64,000 bases of DNA from Alkalibacterium sp049389645. Lineage in GTDB: Bacteria > Bacillota > Bacilli > Lactobacillales > Carnobacteriaceae_A. The notes beneath the pieces are model-generated. The model made no database searches. It was not told the DNA's origin and saw only the letters and a list, made by a program, of their open reading frames with translations. Of the stretch, positions 63,231-64,000 are shown in pieces (position 1 is the first letter of the stretch; each line of letters opens with the position of its first letter). Position numbers and translations under genes: made by a program. Location of the stretch: the NCBI RefSeq assembly GCF_049389645.1, contig NZ_CP186540.1:744001-808000 (forward strand), given 5' to 3'.

Positions 63231-63893
63231 ATGAACCAAACCCTATTAAATAAAAAAGCTGCCACACGTATCATTTTACTTTTTGTACTAGTTCAACTCT
63301 TATCCGGAATTATTCCCTTATTTCTGCCTGAAACTATGGGTCCCGTAGGATTCTTGATGCCCTCACTTATCCTTTTTACTTTGGGTGCCATTAGTATGAT
63401 CGCTATTGAAAAGAAATATACGATGACTTTTCCTTTTGAAGAATCTTTTTCCAAACAAAAAAAAGACATATTACTGTGGGGAATCGCTGGGATTTTCATC
63501 GCCCTCTTTGCACAAAATTTAGCCAGTATTATCGAGGTCAGATTTCTAGGTTCTTCCATGGAATCGCAGAATACTCAAATGCTGGTAGAAGTGGTGAGAA
63601 ACTATCCTATCTTCATATTGCTTATTGGTTTAGCTGGTCCGATCATGGAAGAATTCGTCTTCAGAAAAGCCATCTTCGGCATGCTGGTAGATAGAACCGG
63701 TGGCATTGGTGCAGCTGTCATCAGCTCTTTGATTTTTGCATTCATTCATTTCGATGGCTTGCTTCTTGTATATGCTTCAATGGGACTTGTCTTTTCCTGG
63801 CTTTATTATAAAACCAAAAACATATGGACGCCTATTATCGCCCACTGTTTGATGAACACACTGGCTGTTTTAGCTAATTTATATTTACTTTAG
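63231..63893 (+). CDS. CPBP-family intramembrane metalloprotease
   Basis: A 220-residue membrane protein with about seven segments. The protease motifs are EEFVFRKAIFG (EExxxR), FAFIHFD (FxxxH) and HCLMN (HxxxN). Family members are CAAX protease/bacteriocin-processing or immunity proteins. I chose the ATG at 63231, 9 nt after AAAAGG; the in-frame ATG at 63222 abuts that site. Divergent from groESL. Confidence 0.88.
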   Translation: MNQTLLNKKAATRIILLFVLVQLLSGIIPLFLPETMGPVGFLMPSLILFTLGAISMIAIEKKYTMTFPFEESFSKQKKDILLWGIAGIFIALFAQNLASIIEVRFLGSSMESQNTQMLVEVVRNYPIFILLIGLAGPIMEEFVFRKAIFGMLVDRTGGIGAAVISSLIFAFIHFDGLLLVYASMGLVFSWLYYKTKNIWTPIIAHCLMNTLAVLANLYLL

Positions 63894-63928
63894 TTATCCA
63901 TAAACTGCTCATCAAGAAAGGATTTACT

Positions 63929-64000
63929 ATGACAGAAAAACAACTTAGATTTCAAATCGTCTTTAAATTTCTCTTTTTTGCTCTTTTTCTTTTCTTTACT
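63929..64000 (+). CDS. Start of a gene, probably membrane protein, cut by the window edge
   Basis: MTEKQLRFQIVFKFLFFALF is read from an ATG after AGAAAGGATTTACT, 35 bp after the CPBP gene. The first 24 codons show a hydrophobic segment. Nothing more can be said. Confidence 0.6.
   Translation, partial: MTEKQLRFQIVFKFLFFALFLFFT

Overview
The window looks like the chromosome of a low-GC Gram-positive bacterium of the order Lactobacillales. The evidence is strong AGGAGG-type ribosome binding sites, sigma-A promoters, a perfect CIRCE element at groESL, a mevalonate-type isoprenoid operon, a PTS sucrose operon with a LacI-type repressor, and lipoprotein, LysM and 3D cell-wall proteins. A Carnobacteriaceae-like genus is a plausible but unproven guess. 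I see no rRNA, tRNA, IS element, prophage or CRISPR array. Nearly all genes look intact and vertically inherited.

Layout. 1-4642 (minus): pncB-nadE (NAD salvage) followed by nagA-nagB and a GntR-type regulator cut by the window edge. 4781-9067 (minus): coaA and a small lipoprotein, then a PAS-GGDEF protein with a destroyed GGDEF motif and two glycosyltransferases. 9292-13940 (plus): mevalonate kinase, diphosphomevalonate decarboxylase, phosphomevalonate kinase, type 2 IPP isomerase and a small HExxH membrane protein. 14020-16474 (minus): azlCD and pdp. 16661-18900 (plus): kbl-tdh threonine catabolism. 18901-19572: a convergent intergenic stretch with a 52-bp tandem repeat. 19573-26761 (minus): murB, an oxidoreductase and a NUDIX gene, the potABCD polyamine transporter, and rpiA.

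26762-30003: a manganese-type (yybP-ykoY-like) riboswitch with an overlapping terminator in front of a cation P-type ATPase. 30167-34018: exonuclease, GNAT/tsaE, dps, an MBL hydrolase and asparaginase. 34068-37968 (minus): scrB-scrA-scrR with a promoter carrying a cre-like site and an operator. 37984-43885: acyl-ACP thioesterase, AbgT transporter, pepC and alr. 43991-46176 (minus): two acidic lipoprotein genes plus a decayed third copy, and a LysM-3D protein with a long Ala/Glu linker. 46446-50445 (minus): a FetAB-like iron exporter behind a perfect PerR-type box, a YitT protein and an amidohydrolase. 50564-58212: GT32 glycosyltransferase, MBL-rhodanese protein, a TetR plus MacB-like ABC module between two nearly identical terminators, MATE exporter and a CAP-domain protein. 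58286-64000: polyphosphate:AMP phosphotransferase, a nitrilase-family amidase, groESL and a CPBP protease.

No single block is a clearly new defence or biosynthetic system. The best leads are the HExxH membrane protein at the end of the mevalonate operon, the catalytically dead GGDEF protein beside two glycosyltransferases, the PerR box on the putative iron exporter, the 52-bp minisatellite, and the recently expanded acidic lipoprotein family. Start codons were re-chosen wherever a ribosome binding site pointed to an internal start.
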